From contig NZ_JAJGNO010000008.1 in NCBI RefSeq assembly GCF_020782235.1, positions 62,001 through 126,000 on the forward strand: a DNA stretch of 64,000 bases, read 5' to 3'. This stretch comes from Sphingobium naphthae. Lineage in GTDB: Bacteria; Pseudomonadota; Alphaproteobacteria; Sphingomonadales; Sphingomonadaceae. This document shows positions 51,978 to 60,071 of this stretch, piece after piece. Positions within the stretch are counted from its first letter, which is position 1, and each line of letters starts with the position of its first letter. The translations under genes and the position numbers were made by a program. Below the pieces are notes generated by a model. It was not told the origin of the DNA and ran no database searches. It worked only from the letters and a program-made list of their open reading frames with translations.

Positions 51978-54266
51978 GTGGCCGATCAGGAACAGACCGG
52001 ACGAAGGATTCAGGTCGCCAATGCGCGACCGGAGGATGCGGGGCGCGGGTTGGCGCGCCTTCCGCTGGCAGTCATGGCCCAGTTGCAGCTGGGCGAAGGC
52101 GACGTCATCGAGATTGTCGGCAAGCGCAGCACCCCCGCACGGGTGGTCCGCCCCTATAAAGAGGATGAAGGGCTGGATGTTCTGCGCCTCGACGGATTGC
52201 AGCGCGCAAATGCGGGCGTGGGCTCCGGCGATTTCGTCCAGATCAGCAAGGCCGAGCCGCGCCCGGCCCAGCGCGTCGTGTTCGCGCCTGCACAAAATAA
52301 CCTTCGGCTGCAGGGTAATCCCGAAGCGTTGAAGCGCGTCTTCTTCCAGCGGCCGCTGGCGGCGGGCGATGTCGTGGCGACCGCCGGCCAGCAACAGGTG
52401 CCCCCCGGCGACATGCCGCCCCAGCTGCGCCAGATGCTGGCCGCGCCGGCCTATGCGCTGCAGGAAATCCGCCTGATCGTGGTATCGACCACCCCCAAGG
52501 GCATCGTCCATATCGACGCCGATACCGAGGTGGAGCTGCGCGCCGAATATGAGGAGCCGCGCGAATCCCGCCGGGCCGACGTCACCTATGACGATGTCGG
52601 CGGCATGGCCGAGACGATCGATCAGCTGCGCGAGATGGTCGAGTTGCCGCTGCGCTATCCCGAACTGTTCGAGCGGCTGGGCGTCGATCCGCCCAAGGGC
52701 GTGCTGCTGCATGGCCCGCCGGGCACCGGCAAGACGCGCCTCGCCCGCGCCGTCGCCAATGAATCGGAAGCCGAATTCTTCCTGATCAACGGCCCGGAGA
52801 TCATGGGTTCGGCCTATGGCGAGTCGGAAAAGAAGCTGCGCGAGATTTTCGAGGAAGCGGCCAAGGCCGCGCCTTCGATCCTGTTCATCGACGAGATCGA
52901 TTCGATCGCGCCCAAGCGCGGCAATGTGACCGGCGAGACGGAAAAGCGTCTGGTCGCGCAATTGCTGACGCTGATGGACGGGCTGGAGCCGCGCACCAAT
53001 CTGGTCGTCATCGCCGCCACCAACCGGCCCGAGGCGATCGACGAGGCGCTGCGCCGGCCCGGCCGCTTCGACCGCGAGATCGTCGTGGGCGTGCCGGACG
53101 AACGCGGTCGGCGCGAAATCTTGGGCATCCACACTCGCGGCATGCCGCTGGGCGACCGGGTGGACCTGAGCGAACTGGCGCGCATGACCTATGGCTTTGT
53201 CGGTGCGGACCTGGCGGCGCTCACGCGCGAAGCGGCGATCGAGGCGGTGCGCCGCTTCATGCCGCGGCTCAACCTGGAGGAAGGGACGATCCCGCCCGAC
53301 GTGCTGGAGGAGCTTTCGGTGACGCGCGAGGACTTCATGTCCGCGATCAAGCGGGTCCAGCCTTCGGCGATGCGCGAGGTGATGGTGCAGGCGCCCAATA
53401 TCGGATGGGCCGACATTGGCGGGCTGGACGATGCGCAGATGCGCCTGAAAGAAGGGGTGGAGCTGCCGCTCAAGGACCCCGACGCCTTCCGCCGGATCGG
53501 CATCCGGCCGGCCAAGGGCTTCCTGCTCTACGGCCCGCCGGGCACGGGCAAGACGCTGCTGGCGAAAGCGGTCGCGCGCGAGGCGCAGGCCAATTTCATC
53601 GCCACCAAGTCGAGCGACCTGCTGAGCAAATGGTATGGCGAGAGCGAGCAGCAGATTGCCCGCCTCTTCGCCCGCGCGCGGCAGGTGGCGCCCACGGTCA
53701 TCTTCATCGACGAGCTGGACAGCCTGGTGCCTGCGCGCGGCGGTGGACTGGGCGAGCCGGCGGTGACCGAGCGCGTGGTCAACACCATCCTGGCCGAGAT
53801 GGACGGGCTGGAGGAGCTGCAGTCGGTCGTGGTGATCGGCGCGACCAATCGGCCGAACCTGGTCGATCCTGCGCTGCTGCGGCCCGGTCGGTTCGACGAG
53901 CTTATCTATGTGCCGGTGCCCGAGGAAGCGGGGCGCCGCCGCATTCTGGACATCCATACGCGCAAGATGCCGCTGGCCGAAGATGTCGACCTGGACGCGC
54001 TCGCCAGCCGCACCGAGCGGTTCACCGGCGCGGACCTGGAGGATCTGTCGCGCCGGGCCGGCCTGATCGCGCTGCGCCAGTCGCTCAGCGTCGATGCCGT
54101 CACCATGGCGCATTTCGAGGCGGCGCTGGAGGAAACCCGCGCATCGGTCACGCCCGAGATGGAGCGCGAATATGAGCAGATCCAGGCGACGCTGAAGCAA
54201 AGCGCGATGCAGCTGGACCCGATCGGCTTCGTGTCGCCGGGCATGTTGCGGGCACGCGAGCGCTGA
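51978..54266 (+). CDS. Cdc48/VAT-type double AAA+ ATPase
   Basis: 762 residues from a GTG start (GGGGAAG upstream). The N-terminal region (about 10-190) has the Cdc48 N-domain pattern (QLQLGEGDVIEIVGKRSTPARV, then a second beta domain). Two AAA+ modules follow: D1 with GPPGTGKT (246-253), LFIDEIDSIAPKR and R-finger region RRPGRFDRE; D2 with GPPGTGKT (519-526), FIDELDSLVPARGG and RPGRFDELIYVP. In archaea and eukaryotes these hexamers unfold proteins for degradation; bacterial members are less studied. Partner proteins unknown. Confidence 0.93.
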   Translation: MADQEQTGRRIQVANARPEDAGRGLARLPLAVMAQLQLGEGDVIEIVGKRSTPARVVRPYKEDEGLDVLRLDGLQRANAGVGSGDFVQISKAEPRPAQRVVFAPAQNNLRLQGNPEALKRVFFQRPLAAGDVVATAGQQQVPPGDMPPQLRQMLAAPAYALQEIRLIVVSTTPKGIVHIDADTEVELRAEYEEPRESRRADVTYDDVGGMAETIDQLREMVELPLRYPELFERLGVDPPKGVLLHGPPGTGKTRLARAVANESEAEFFLINGPEIMGSAYGESEKKLREIFEEAAKAAPSILFIDEIDSIAPKRGNVTGETEKRLVAQLLTLMDGLEPRTNLVVIAATNRPEAIDEALRRPGRFDREIVVGVPDERGRREILGIHTRGMPLGDRVDLSELARMTYGFVGADLAALTREAAIEAVRRFMPRLNLEEGTIPPDVLEELSVTREDFMSAIKRVQPSAMREVMVQAPNIGWADIGGLDDAQMRLKEGVELPLKDPDAFRRIGIRPAKGFLLYGPPGTGKTLLAKAVAREAQANFIATKSSDLLSKWYGESEQQIARLFARARQVAPTVIFIDELDSLVPARGGGLGEPAVTERVVNTILAEMDGLEELQSVVVIGATNRPNLVDPALLRPGRFDELIYVPVPEEAGRRRILDIHTRKMPLAEDVDLDALASRTERFTGADLEDLSRRAGLIALRQSLSVDAVTMAHFEAALEETRASVTPEMEREYEQIQATLKQSAMQLDPIGFVSPGMLRARER

Positions 54267-54276
54267 AACCCGGCAG

Positions 54277-54305
54277 GGACGGCGGATTGAACCCATCCGC
54301 CGTCC
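54277..54305. terminator. Hairpin after the AAA+ ATPase gene
   Basis: GGACGGCGGAT (54277-54287) pairs perfectly with ATCCGCCGTCC (54295-54305) around seven bases. There is no T-run, so it may be a stabilising hairpin or a weak stop. Confidence 0.5.
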
Positions 54306-54395
54306 ACGCGTTGCCGCCCCATGACCCGCAAAGCCGCTTGCCAGCGGACTCCGATTTTGCGAGGCCGATATGAATAAGACAGACAGGCGGTTTTG

Positions 54396-55043
54396 ATGGC
54401 GTCCCTTCCGTTCAAGGACAAGCATAAGAAAAGTTCGCGGCGCGCCGGCAGTGGCTCCTTCCTCACCCAATGGCGCATCTTCTTCCGCCAGTTCCTCAAG
54501 CATCCCGGCATGATCGGTTCGGTCATCCCGTCGTCGCGCACCCTGGTCGACGCGGTGCTGGAGCCGGTGGATTGGGAGCGGGCGCGGCTGTTCGTGGAAT
54601 ATGGGCCGGGCGTCGGCACTTTCACCCGCCCGATCCTGGAGCGGATGCATCCCGATGCGACGCTGATCGCGATCGATCTCAATCTCGACTTCGTCGCCTG
54701 GCTCGACGCGCAGATCGATGATCCCCGGCTGCGTGTGGTGCATGGATCGGCCGTCGATGTGCGGCGCTTCATCCGCGAGGCAGGCCATCAGCAGGCGGAT
54801 TATGTCCTGTCGGGCCTGCCCTTCTCGACCCTGCCCGATGGCGTGGGCGCGGCAATCTGCGCCGAGACGCGCGCGGCTTTGCGGCCGGGCGGGGAATTCC
54901 TGATCTACCAATATTCGCGCTATGTGCTGCGCCTGCTGACGCCGCTGTTCGGCGCGATCAGCGAACGACTCGAATGGCGCAACATCCCGCCGTGCCGAGT
55001 CATCCGCGCGGCTGGCGACCAGGCGCTGGCCCAGGCCGCCTGA
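54396..55043 (+). CDS. Class I SAM-dependent methyltransferase, PmtA-like
   Basis: 215 residues. SAM motif I is VEYGPGVGTFTRPIL; the N-terminal RIFFRQFLKHPGMIGSVIPSSRTLVD is the pattern of phospholipid N-methyltransferases and related rRNA-adenine-dimethyltransferase-like enzymes, with SGLPFSTLP as motif IV. Methylation of phosphatidylethanolamine is plausible but not proven. TTG one codon upstream is an alternative start. Confidence 0.82.
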   Translation: MASLPFKDKHKKSSRRAGSGSFLTQWRIFFRQFLKHPGMIGSVIPSSRTLVDAVLEPVDWERARLFVEYGPGVGTFTRPILERMHPDATLIAIDLNLDFVAWLDAQIDDPRLRVVHGSAVDVRRFIREAGHQQADYVLSGLPFSTLPDGVGAAICAETRAALRPGGEFLIYQYSRYVLRLLTPLFGAISERLEWRNIPPCRVIRAAGDQALAQAA

Positions 55044-55138
55044 AGGCTGATCCAGATCAGCCCTGCGGAGCGCTGACCCCGCACCGACGCCATATCCATT
55101 GACTTGGTTTCTCATGTGAGGGACGAAAGTCGGGGGAT

Positions 55139-56254
55139 ATGGGGGATCGTGCGATGGCGGCCGCAGCCAGAAGCGATGCGCAATGGTCGGAGCTTTTCCT
55201 GGGCGCCGCGCTGGAGCCGCACCTGTGGGATGCGGCGATCCGCGCCATGGCGCAGGCGACCGGATCGCGCCATGGGCAGATGATCGGCTTTGGCCCGGGC
55301 GGCGCCGCCTTCAACTGGATCAGCGATGTCGACCCCGCCATCATCGCCGCGAGCGGCGCGATCGATCAGGCAGCGCCCGACCTCAATTATCGCGTCGCCG
55401 CGGACCTGATGCAGGATCGCGCGGGGATCGTGCACGAGGCGCATTATGACGTGGCGCGTCGCAGGCTGCGCAGCGACGACTATCTCGACCTGTGCGCCGA
55501 TTTCGACATATTCGACGGTTGTCAGACGCGGCTGCACAGCGATCGCGGCGGGATGATCGGGCTGGCGCTGCTGCGCGCGGCGGAGGATGGCCGCACGACG
55601 CAGGAGCAGCGCGATTTGTTTGGCCAGATCGCCGGCCATGCCCGCGCCGCCGTGCGGTTGCAGCAGGCGATCGAGCAGCAGGGATTCGCGCTGCTGACCG
55701 GCACGTTCGAGGCGATGGATCGCGCCTGCTGGCTGGTGGATGCGGCCGGCCGGGTGGGCGGCATGACCCCGGCGGCGCAGGCGCTGCTGTCGGCGGGGCC
55801 GCTCCGCCTGCGCGATGGCTGGCTGGCGTGCGCGCGGGCCGAGGACAGCCGCGCGCTGATGCGGGCGGTGCGCAGCGTGATCAGTCCGCCGGCGCGCGCC
55901 GCCGACCCGGTGATGCTGACCGACGAGGAGGGCGGCGTCACCTTGCTGGTCGAAGCCTATCCCCTGCCCGCCCGTCCCTGGGCGCTGCCCTTTGCCCCGC
56001 GCGGGATCATCGTCGCGCGCACCGGCGCGCCCACCGACCGCCACGCCCAGACGCTGATCCGCACATTTTGCCTGACCCCGGCGGAGGCCGACATCGCGGT
56101 GCGGCTCGCCGCCGGGCAGAGCCGGCAGCAGGTCGCCGCCGCGCGTGGCGTGACCGCCGAGACGCTGAAGGTCCAGCTGCGCAGCATCTATGACAAGACG
56201 GGCTGCGGACGGGAGGCGCAGCTGGTGCGGCTGGTCGGCCTGATCGCCCAGTGA
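55139..56254 (+). CDS. LuxR-type helix-turn-helix regulator
   Basis: 371 residues. The C-terminal part (about 305-368) is a LuxR helix-turn-helix: LTPAEADIAVRLAAGQSRQQVAAARGVTAETLKVQLRSIYDKTG (shown in parts). The N-terminal 300 residues are not a recognisable autoinducer domain and look PAS/GAF-like (WLVDAAGRVGGMTPAAQALL). No luxI gene nearby. Start at 55139; a second ATG five codons on is possible. Confidence 0.8.
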   Translation: MGDRAMAAAARSDAQWSELFLGAALEPHLWDAAIRAMAQATGSRHGQMIGFGPGGAAFNWISDVDPAIIAASGAIDQAAPDLNYRVAADLMQDRAGIVHEAHYDVARRRLRSDDYLDLCADFDIFDGCQTRLHSDRGGMIGLALLRAAEDGRTTQEQRDLFGQIAGHARAAVRLQQAIEQQGFALLTGTFEAMDRACWLVDAAGRVGGMTPAAQALLSAGPLRLRDGWLACARAEDSRALMRAVRSVISPPARAADPVMLTDEEGGVTLLVEAYPLPARPWALPFAPRGIIVARTGAPTDRHAQTLIRTFCLTPAEADIAVRLAAGQSRQQVAAARGVTAETLKVQLRSIYDKTGCGREAQLVRLVGLIAQ

Positions 56255-56284
56255 CGCAGCGAAAATAGGCGGCCTACCGCCTTT

Positions 56285-56311
56285 GGGGTATGCGCCGCGG
56301 CGGAGTATCCC
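56285..56311. promoter_or_regulatory. Inverted repeat upstream of proA
   Basis: GGGTAT-GCGCCGCGGCGG-AGTATCCC is an imperfect dyad with a GC-rich centre in the 190-bp gap before proA. It may be an operator or the stop of the LuxR-type gene. No other feature was seen in the gap. Confidence 0.3.
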
Positions 56312-56444
56312 ATAAATGAGTCGGCGGGACAGCTTTGCTGTCTGTCGGCAGCCGGATCATATGCGACCCATGGTCCGGCCGCCGGCCTTTGGCTTCCCCT
56401 TCTTTCATGCTAAGCCGCCGCCCGACTGGATGGCGAGACGCGTG

Positions 56445-57710
56445 ATGAACGACCTGACGCAGACCCCCGAAATGCTGATCGCGACCATGGGCGCGCGGGC
56501 GCGGCGCGCCGCGGCGGCGATCGCGCAGGCGAGCGACGCGCAGAAGGCCGATGCGCTGCGCCGCGCGGCCCAGGCGCTGCGGGACCAGGCGCCGGCGATC
56601 ATCGCCGCCAATGCGCGCGACATGGAGAATGCCGCGGCCAGCGGCCTGTCGGCAGCGATGCTCGATCGGCTGAAGCTGGACGAGGACCGGATCGCCGGCG
56701 CGGCGGCCGGGGTGGAGCAGGTCGCGTCGCTCACCAATCCGCTGGGCAGCGTGATCGACACGCAGGTCCGCCCCAACGGGCTGGAGCTGTCGCGAGTGCG
56801 GGTGCCCCTGGGCGTGATCGGCATCATCTACGAAAGCCGGCCCAATGTGACGGCGGATGCGGCCGCGCTCTGCCTGCGCGCGGGCAATGCGGTGATCCTG
56901 CGCGGGGGCAGCGAGGCGAAGGAGAGCAACCGCGCCATCCACGCCGCGATGCTGGAGGGGATCGTCGCGGCGGGCCTGCCGGCCGACGTGGTGCAGCTGG
57001 TGCCCACGACCGATCGGGCCGCGGTGGGCGCGCTGCTGAAGGCGGCCGAATATGTCGACCTGATCGTGCCGCGCGGCGGCAAGAGCCTGGTCGCGCGGGT
57101 GCAGGAGGAAGCGCGGGTGCCCGTGCTCGCGCATCTGGACGGGATCAATCACAGCTATGTCGATGGCGCGGCCGATCCCGCCATGGCCGAACGGCTGGTG
57201 GTCAACGCCAAGATGCGCCGCACCGGTATATGCGGGTCGACCGAAACGGTGCTGATCGACCGGGCCTATCCCCAGGCGCCGGCGCTGGTGCGCGCGCTGA
57301 TCGAGGCGAAGTGCGAAGTGCGCGGCGATGCGGCAGTGCAGGCCATGGACGCGCAGGTGACGGCGGCCGAGGAGGCGGACTGGGACACCGAATATCTCGA
57401 CGCGATCGTGTCGATCCGGATGGTCGAGGGCGTGGAGGAGGCGATCGCCCATATCGCCGCCCATGCCAGCCACCATACCGACGCGATCATCACCGAGGAC
57501 GCAGCCCGGGCCGAGCATTTCCTGAACGCGGTCGACAGCGCCATCGTCATGTGGAACGCGTCGACCCAGTTCGCCGATGGCGGGGAGTTCGGGCTGGGGG
57601 CCGAGATCGGCATTTCCACCGGGCGGCTGCACGCGCGCGGGCCGGTCGCGCTGGAAGGGCTCACCACCTATAAGTGGATCGTGCGGGGGACGGGGCAGAC
57701 TCGCCCCTGA
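56445..57710 (+). CDS. proA: Gamma-glutamyl phosphate reductase
   Basis: 421 residues. It reduces glutamyl-5-phosphate to glutamate semialdehyde in proline synthesis. Catalytic Cys in [44 protein letters not shown] and [21 protein letters not shown] (in parts) are typical. proB is not nearby. An ATG 15 bases upstream (56430) is an alternative start. Confidence 0.96.
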   Translation: MNDLTQTPEMLIATMGARARRAAAAIAQASDAQKADALRRAAQALRDQAPAIIAANARDMENAAASGLSAAMLDRLKLDEDRIAGAAAGVEQVASLTNPLGSVIDTQVRPNGLELSRVRVPLGVIGIIYESRPNVTADAAALCLRAGNAVILRGGSEAKESNRAIHAAMLEGIVAAGLPADVVQLVPTTDRAAVGALLKAAEYVDLIVPRGGKSLVARVQEEARVPVLAHLDGINHSYVDGAADPAMAERLVVNAKMRRTGICGSTETVLIDRAYPQAPALVRALIEAKCEVRGDAAVQAMDAQVTAAEEADWDTEYLDAIVSIRMVEGVEEAIAHIAAHASHHTDAIITEDAARAEHFLNAVDSAIVMWNASTQFADGGEFGLGAEIGISTGRLHARGPVALEGLTTYKWIVRGTGQTRP

Positions 57711-57758
57711 AAGCCGCGCCCTTTTCCGGACAGCGAAACCGACACATCCGCAAAAACA

Positions 57759-57794
57759 GCTGACATTTAGTTAGTTAGCTAACTAAATGTCAGC
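57759..57794. terminator. Perfect 16-bp AT-rich palindrome between proA and kdsA (bidirectional terminator)
   Basis: The left arm GCTGACATTTAGTTAG and right arm CTAACTAAATGTCAGC are perfectly complementary, with a TTAG loop. On the plus strand CTTTTA follows, on the minus strand TGTTTTTGC follows, so either RNA ends in a U-run. The kdsA stop codon lies inside the right arm. The AT content is strikingly high for this genome. Confidence 0.75.
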
Positions 57795-58617
57795 CTTTTA
57801 CCACGGCGTCGATCGCCCTGAGCGTCGTGAGCATCGGGCCGACCCAGTCGAGCGGCAGCATGACCGGGCCGTCGGAGGGCGCATGGTCGGGATCGTCATG
57901 CGCTTCGGCGAAGATCGCCGCGACCCCAGCCGCGACCGCGCTGCGAGCGAGCAGCGGCGCGAATTCGCGCTGGCCGCCCGATGCCGAGCCCAGCCCGCCG
58001 GGCTGCTGCACCGAATGGGTGGCGTCGAACACGACCGGGTAGCCGGTCTGCGCCATGACCGGCAGCGCGCGCATGTCGCTGACCAGCGTGTTGTAGCCGA
58101 AGCTGGCGCCGCGTTCGGTCAGCAAAATGCGCTCATTGCCGGTCGACGCGACCTTCTGCGCCACCGCCGCCATGTCCCAGGGCGCGAGAAACTGCCCCTT
58201 CTTGACGTTGATGACCGCGCCGCTGCGCCCCGCCGCGAGCAGCAGGTCGGTCTGGCGGCAAAGGAAGGCGGGGATCTGGAGAATGTCCACCGCCTGCGCC
58301 GCCGCCTCCACCTGGTCGGGACCATGGATGTCGGTGAGCACTGGGCAGCCGAGCGCCGCCTTCACGTCGGCCAGGATGGCGAGGCCCGCGTCGATGCCGA
58401 CGCCGCGCTTGCCCGAGACGGAGGTGCGGTTGGCCTTGTCGAAGCTGCTCTTGAAGATGAAGGGCACGCCAGCGCCCGCCGCCGCCTTCGCCAGCGCGTC
58501 GGCCATGAACAGCGCATGGTCGCGGCTTTCGATCTGGCAGGGCCCGGAAATCAGGACGAAAGGCAGGTCGTTCCCGATCGTGACCGGGCCGACGCGCACA
58601 TGCTTGGTATCGCTCAT
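57790..58617 (-). CDS. kdsA: 3-deoxy-8-phosphooctulonate synthase
   Basis: 275 residues. KdsA condenses arabinose-5-phosphate with phosphoenolpyruvate to make Kdo-8-phosphate for lipopolysaccharide. ISGPCQIES, FKSSFDKANRTS (Asn of the metal-independent class), TDIHGPDQ, KKGQFLAPWDM and FDATHSVQQPGG are present. Interestingly most sphingomonads use glycosphingolipids instead of LPS, so presence of kdsA points to LPS or another Kdo glycan. Start at 58617; the small gene upstream ends 6 bp before it. Confidence 0.95.
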   Translation of the reverse strand: MSDTKHVRVGPVTIGNDLPFVLISGPCQIESRDHALFMADALAKAAAGAGVPFIFKSSFDKANRTSVSGKRGVGIDAGLAILADVKAALGCPVLTDIHGPDQVEAAAQAVDILQIPAFLCRQTDLLLAAGRSGAVINVKKGQFLAPWDMAAVAQKVASTGNERILLTERGASFGYNTLVSDMRALPVMAQTGYPVVFDATHSVQQPGGLGSASGGQREFAPLLARSAVAAGVAAIFAEAHDDPDHAPSDGPVMLPLDWVGPMLTTLRAIDAVVKG

Positions 58618-58622
58618 GCCCG

Positions 58623-58916
58623 TCATTTGGGCGCTTTGGCGAAGCGGCGCAACAATTGCCCGCGCCACAGCCCCTTGCCCGGATGATAATTCCAGCAGAA
58701 CCAGCCGAAGGCGAGACAGGCGAGCAGCGAAGGCAGCGCCATCGGATCGCCATTGGCCTTCATATGACGGTAGAATTCCATGTCGGCGCGCCAGCGGTCG
58801 CGCTCGCCGCCGCCGCCATTGATGCCATAGAGATTGTCATGACGCCGGCAGCCGACATTGCGGTTGTATTTCCGGTGGTCGATGAAATAGCAGTAATCGC
58901 GTTCGGGCGTGCTCAT
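58623..58916 (-). CDS. Small protein with phospholipase-A2-like CxRHD motif and one membrane segment
   Basis: 97 residues. The N-terminal part has CRRHDNLYG followed by ADMEFYRHM, resembling the Cys-His-Asp helix and following Asp of secreted phospholipase A2 folds, with other cysteines at the N-terminus (Cys9, Cys23). A hydrophobic segment (LPSLLACLAFGWFCWNY) and a basic tail follow. No signal peptide. It is upstream of kdsA on the same strand (6-bp gap), and only 18 bp separate its start from the divergent hydrolase gene. A phospholipase role is a tentative reading. Confidence 0.6.
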   Translation of the reverse strand: MSTPERDYCYFIDHRKYNRNVGCRRHDNLYGINGGGGERDRWRADMEFYRHMKANGDPMALPSLLACLAFGWFCWNYHPGKGLWRGQLLRRFAKAPK

Positions 58917-58934
58917 GCCCCGATTAGGGCGGCG

Positions 58935-60071
58935 GTGTTGGAAAAGTTCAAGCGCAAAGTCTTCTATCTCGGCGGTTTCGATCCGCGCGGCGTCCGTTTC
59001 TACCATCAGCTCTATCGCGAGCAGGCGGCGCGCTACGCCGCGCTGACGAGCGAGGCCATCGAGATAAGCGGGCGGCAGGCGGGGCCGGCGGGCGCGGCGG
59101 TGTCGGCGCGCTGGACGGTCGGCAATGCGACCGCGGGGGTCGAGACCGATTATGAATATCTGCGCTGGGAAGACCTGATCGGCAAGGTGTGGATCCGCAA
59201 TCCCCTGAACCTGGCGGTCCGGTCGGCGCGGGCCTATGCGGGGCATGCGCGGCACATGGATTTCCTGCGGATGCGGCGGCTGCGCAAGGGGCCGGTCATC
59301 ACCATCCTCTACCCGCCGCTGCTGGCCATCCTCATCCCGCTGCTGCTGGCGCTTGTCCCCGCGCTGATCCTGTCGCTGCTGATCCCTTGGTGGGCGGCGG
59401 CGCTGGTCGGCGTCGGGGTGAGCGCATTGGTGTCGGGCCGCATCCTCGCCAAGCTGGTCGTGCCCTGGCTGCTGCGGTTCATGACCTATCATGGCGCGCT
59501 GGCGGCGAAGGGGCCGGGCGAGGCGCTGGACGCGCGGATCGACGCGTTTGCGGGTCGGATCGCGGCGGAGCTGGATGGCGACTGGGACGAGGTGCAGTTC
59601 GTCACCCACAGCGCCGGCACGATCCTGGGCATGCGAGTGCTGCGCCGGCTGATCGCCCTGCGCGGCGGCGCGCTGCCCGAGCGGTTCGTGATGCTGGGGC
59701 TGGGGCAGGTGGTGCCGGTCATCGGCCTGCGCCGCGACGCGCGCTGGTATCATGACGATCTGCGCGCGCTGGCCGACCAGCCGTTCCGCTATGTCGACAT
59801 AAGTTCGCCGCCCGACGGCGCGGCCTATCACAACGTCAACCCGTTCCGCCTGGTCGCCGATCAACATGCGGCACGGGTGGACATGCTGTCGCCGCGCTTC
59901 CACCTGTTCTACGAACCGCAAAATTATCATGGCGGCTGGTCGAACAAATATGAGGCGCATTTCGATTATCTGCGGGTGGGCGACCGGCTGTCGCCGATCG
60001 ACTTCATCAGCCTGACCGCAGGCCGCCGCACCGTGGACGACGCCGTCGCCGCCTTCAGGACGATCCCGTGA
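58935..60071 (+). CDS. Membrane-anchored alpha/beta-hydrolase-like protein (THSAG motif)
   Basis: About 378 residues from a GTG start (TTG three bases on is an alternative). The N-terminal strand VFYLGGFDPRG, then two adjacent spans (about 118-165, LLAILIPLLLALVPALILSLL and WWAAALVGVGVSALV), then a nucleophile elbow FVTHSAGTILG with Ser226, as in lipases. The catalytic His may be in the NYHGGW region near the C-terminus. No named family. It overlaps the P450 gene by GTGA, so the two are co-translated. Confidence 0.72.
   Translation: MLEKFKRKVFYLGGFDPRGVRFYHQLYREQAARYAALTSEAIEISGRQAGPAGAAVSARWTVGNATAGVETDYEYLRWEDLIGKVWIRNPLNLAVRSARAYAGHARHMDFLRMRRLRKGPVITILYPPLLAILIPLLLALVPALILSLLIPWWAAALVGVGVSALVSGRILAKLVVPWLLRFMTYHGALAAKGPGEALDARIDAFAGRIAAELDGDWDEVQFVTHSAGTILGMRVLRRLIALRGGALPERFVMLGLGQVVPVIGLRRDARWYHDDLRALADQPFRYVDISSPPDGAAYHNVNPFRLVADQHAARVDMLSPRFHLFYEPQNYHGGWSNKYEAHFDYLRVGDRLSPIDFISLTAGRRTVDDAVAAFRTIP

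Noticed and set aside
51900..55115. A 1071-codon open frame on the minus strand opposite the AAA+ ATPase and methyltransferase genes
   Set aside because: It is the antisense image of two well-supported genes, is rich in Arg/Ala/His, has no recognisable motif and results from GC-biased third positions.
55139..56254. Quorum-sensing receptor
   Set aside because: The LuxR-type DNA-binding end is present, but the N-terminal part lacks the conserved Trp/Tyr/Asp residues of autoinducer domains and no luxI gene is nearby.
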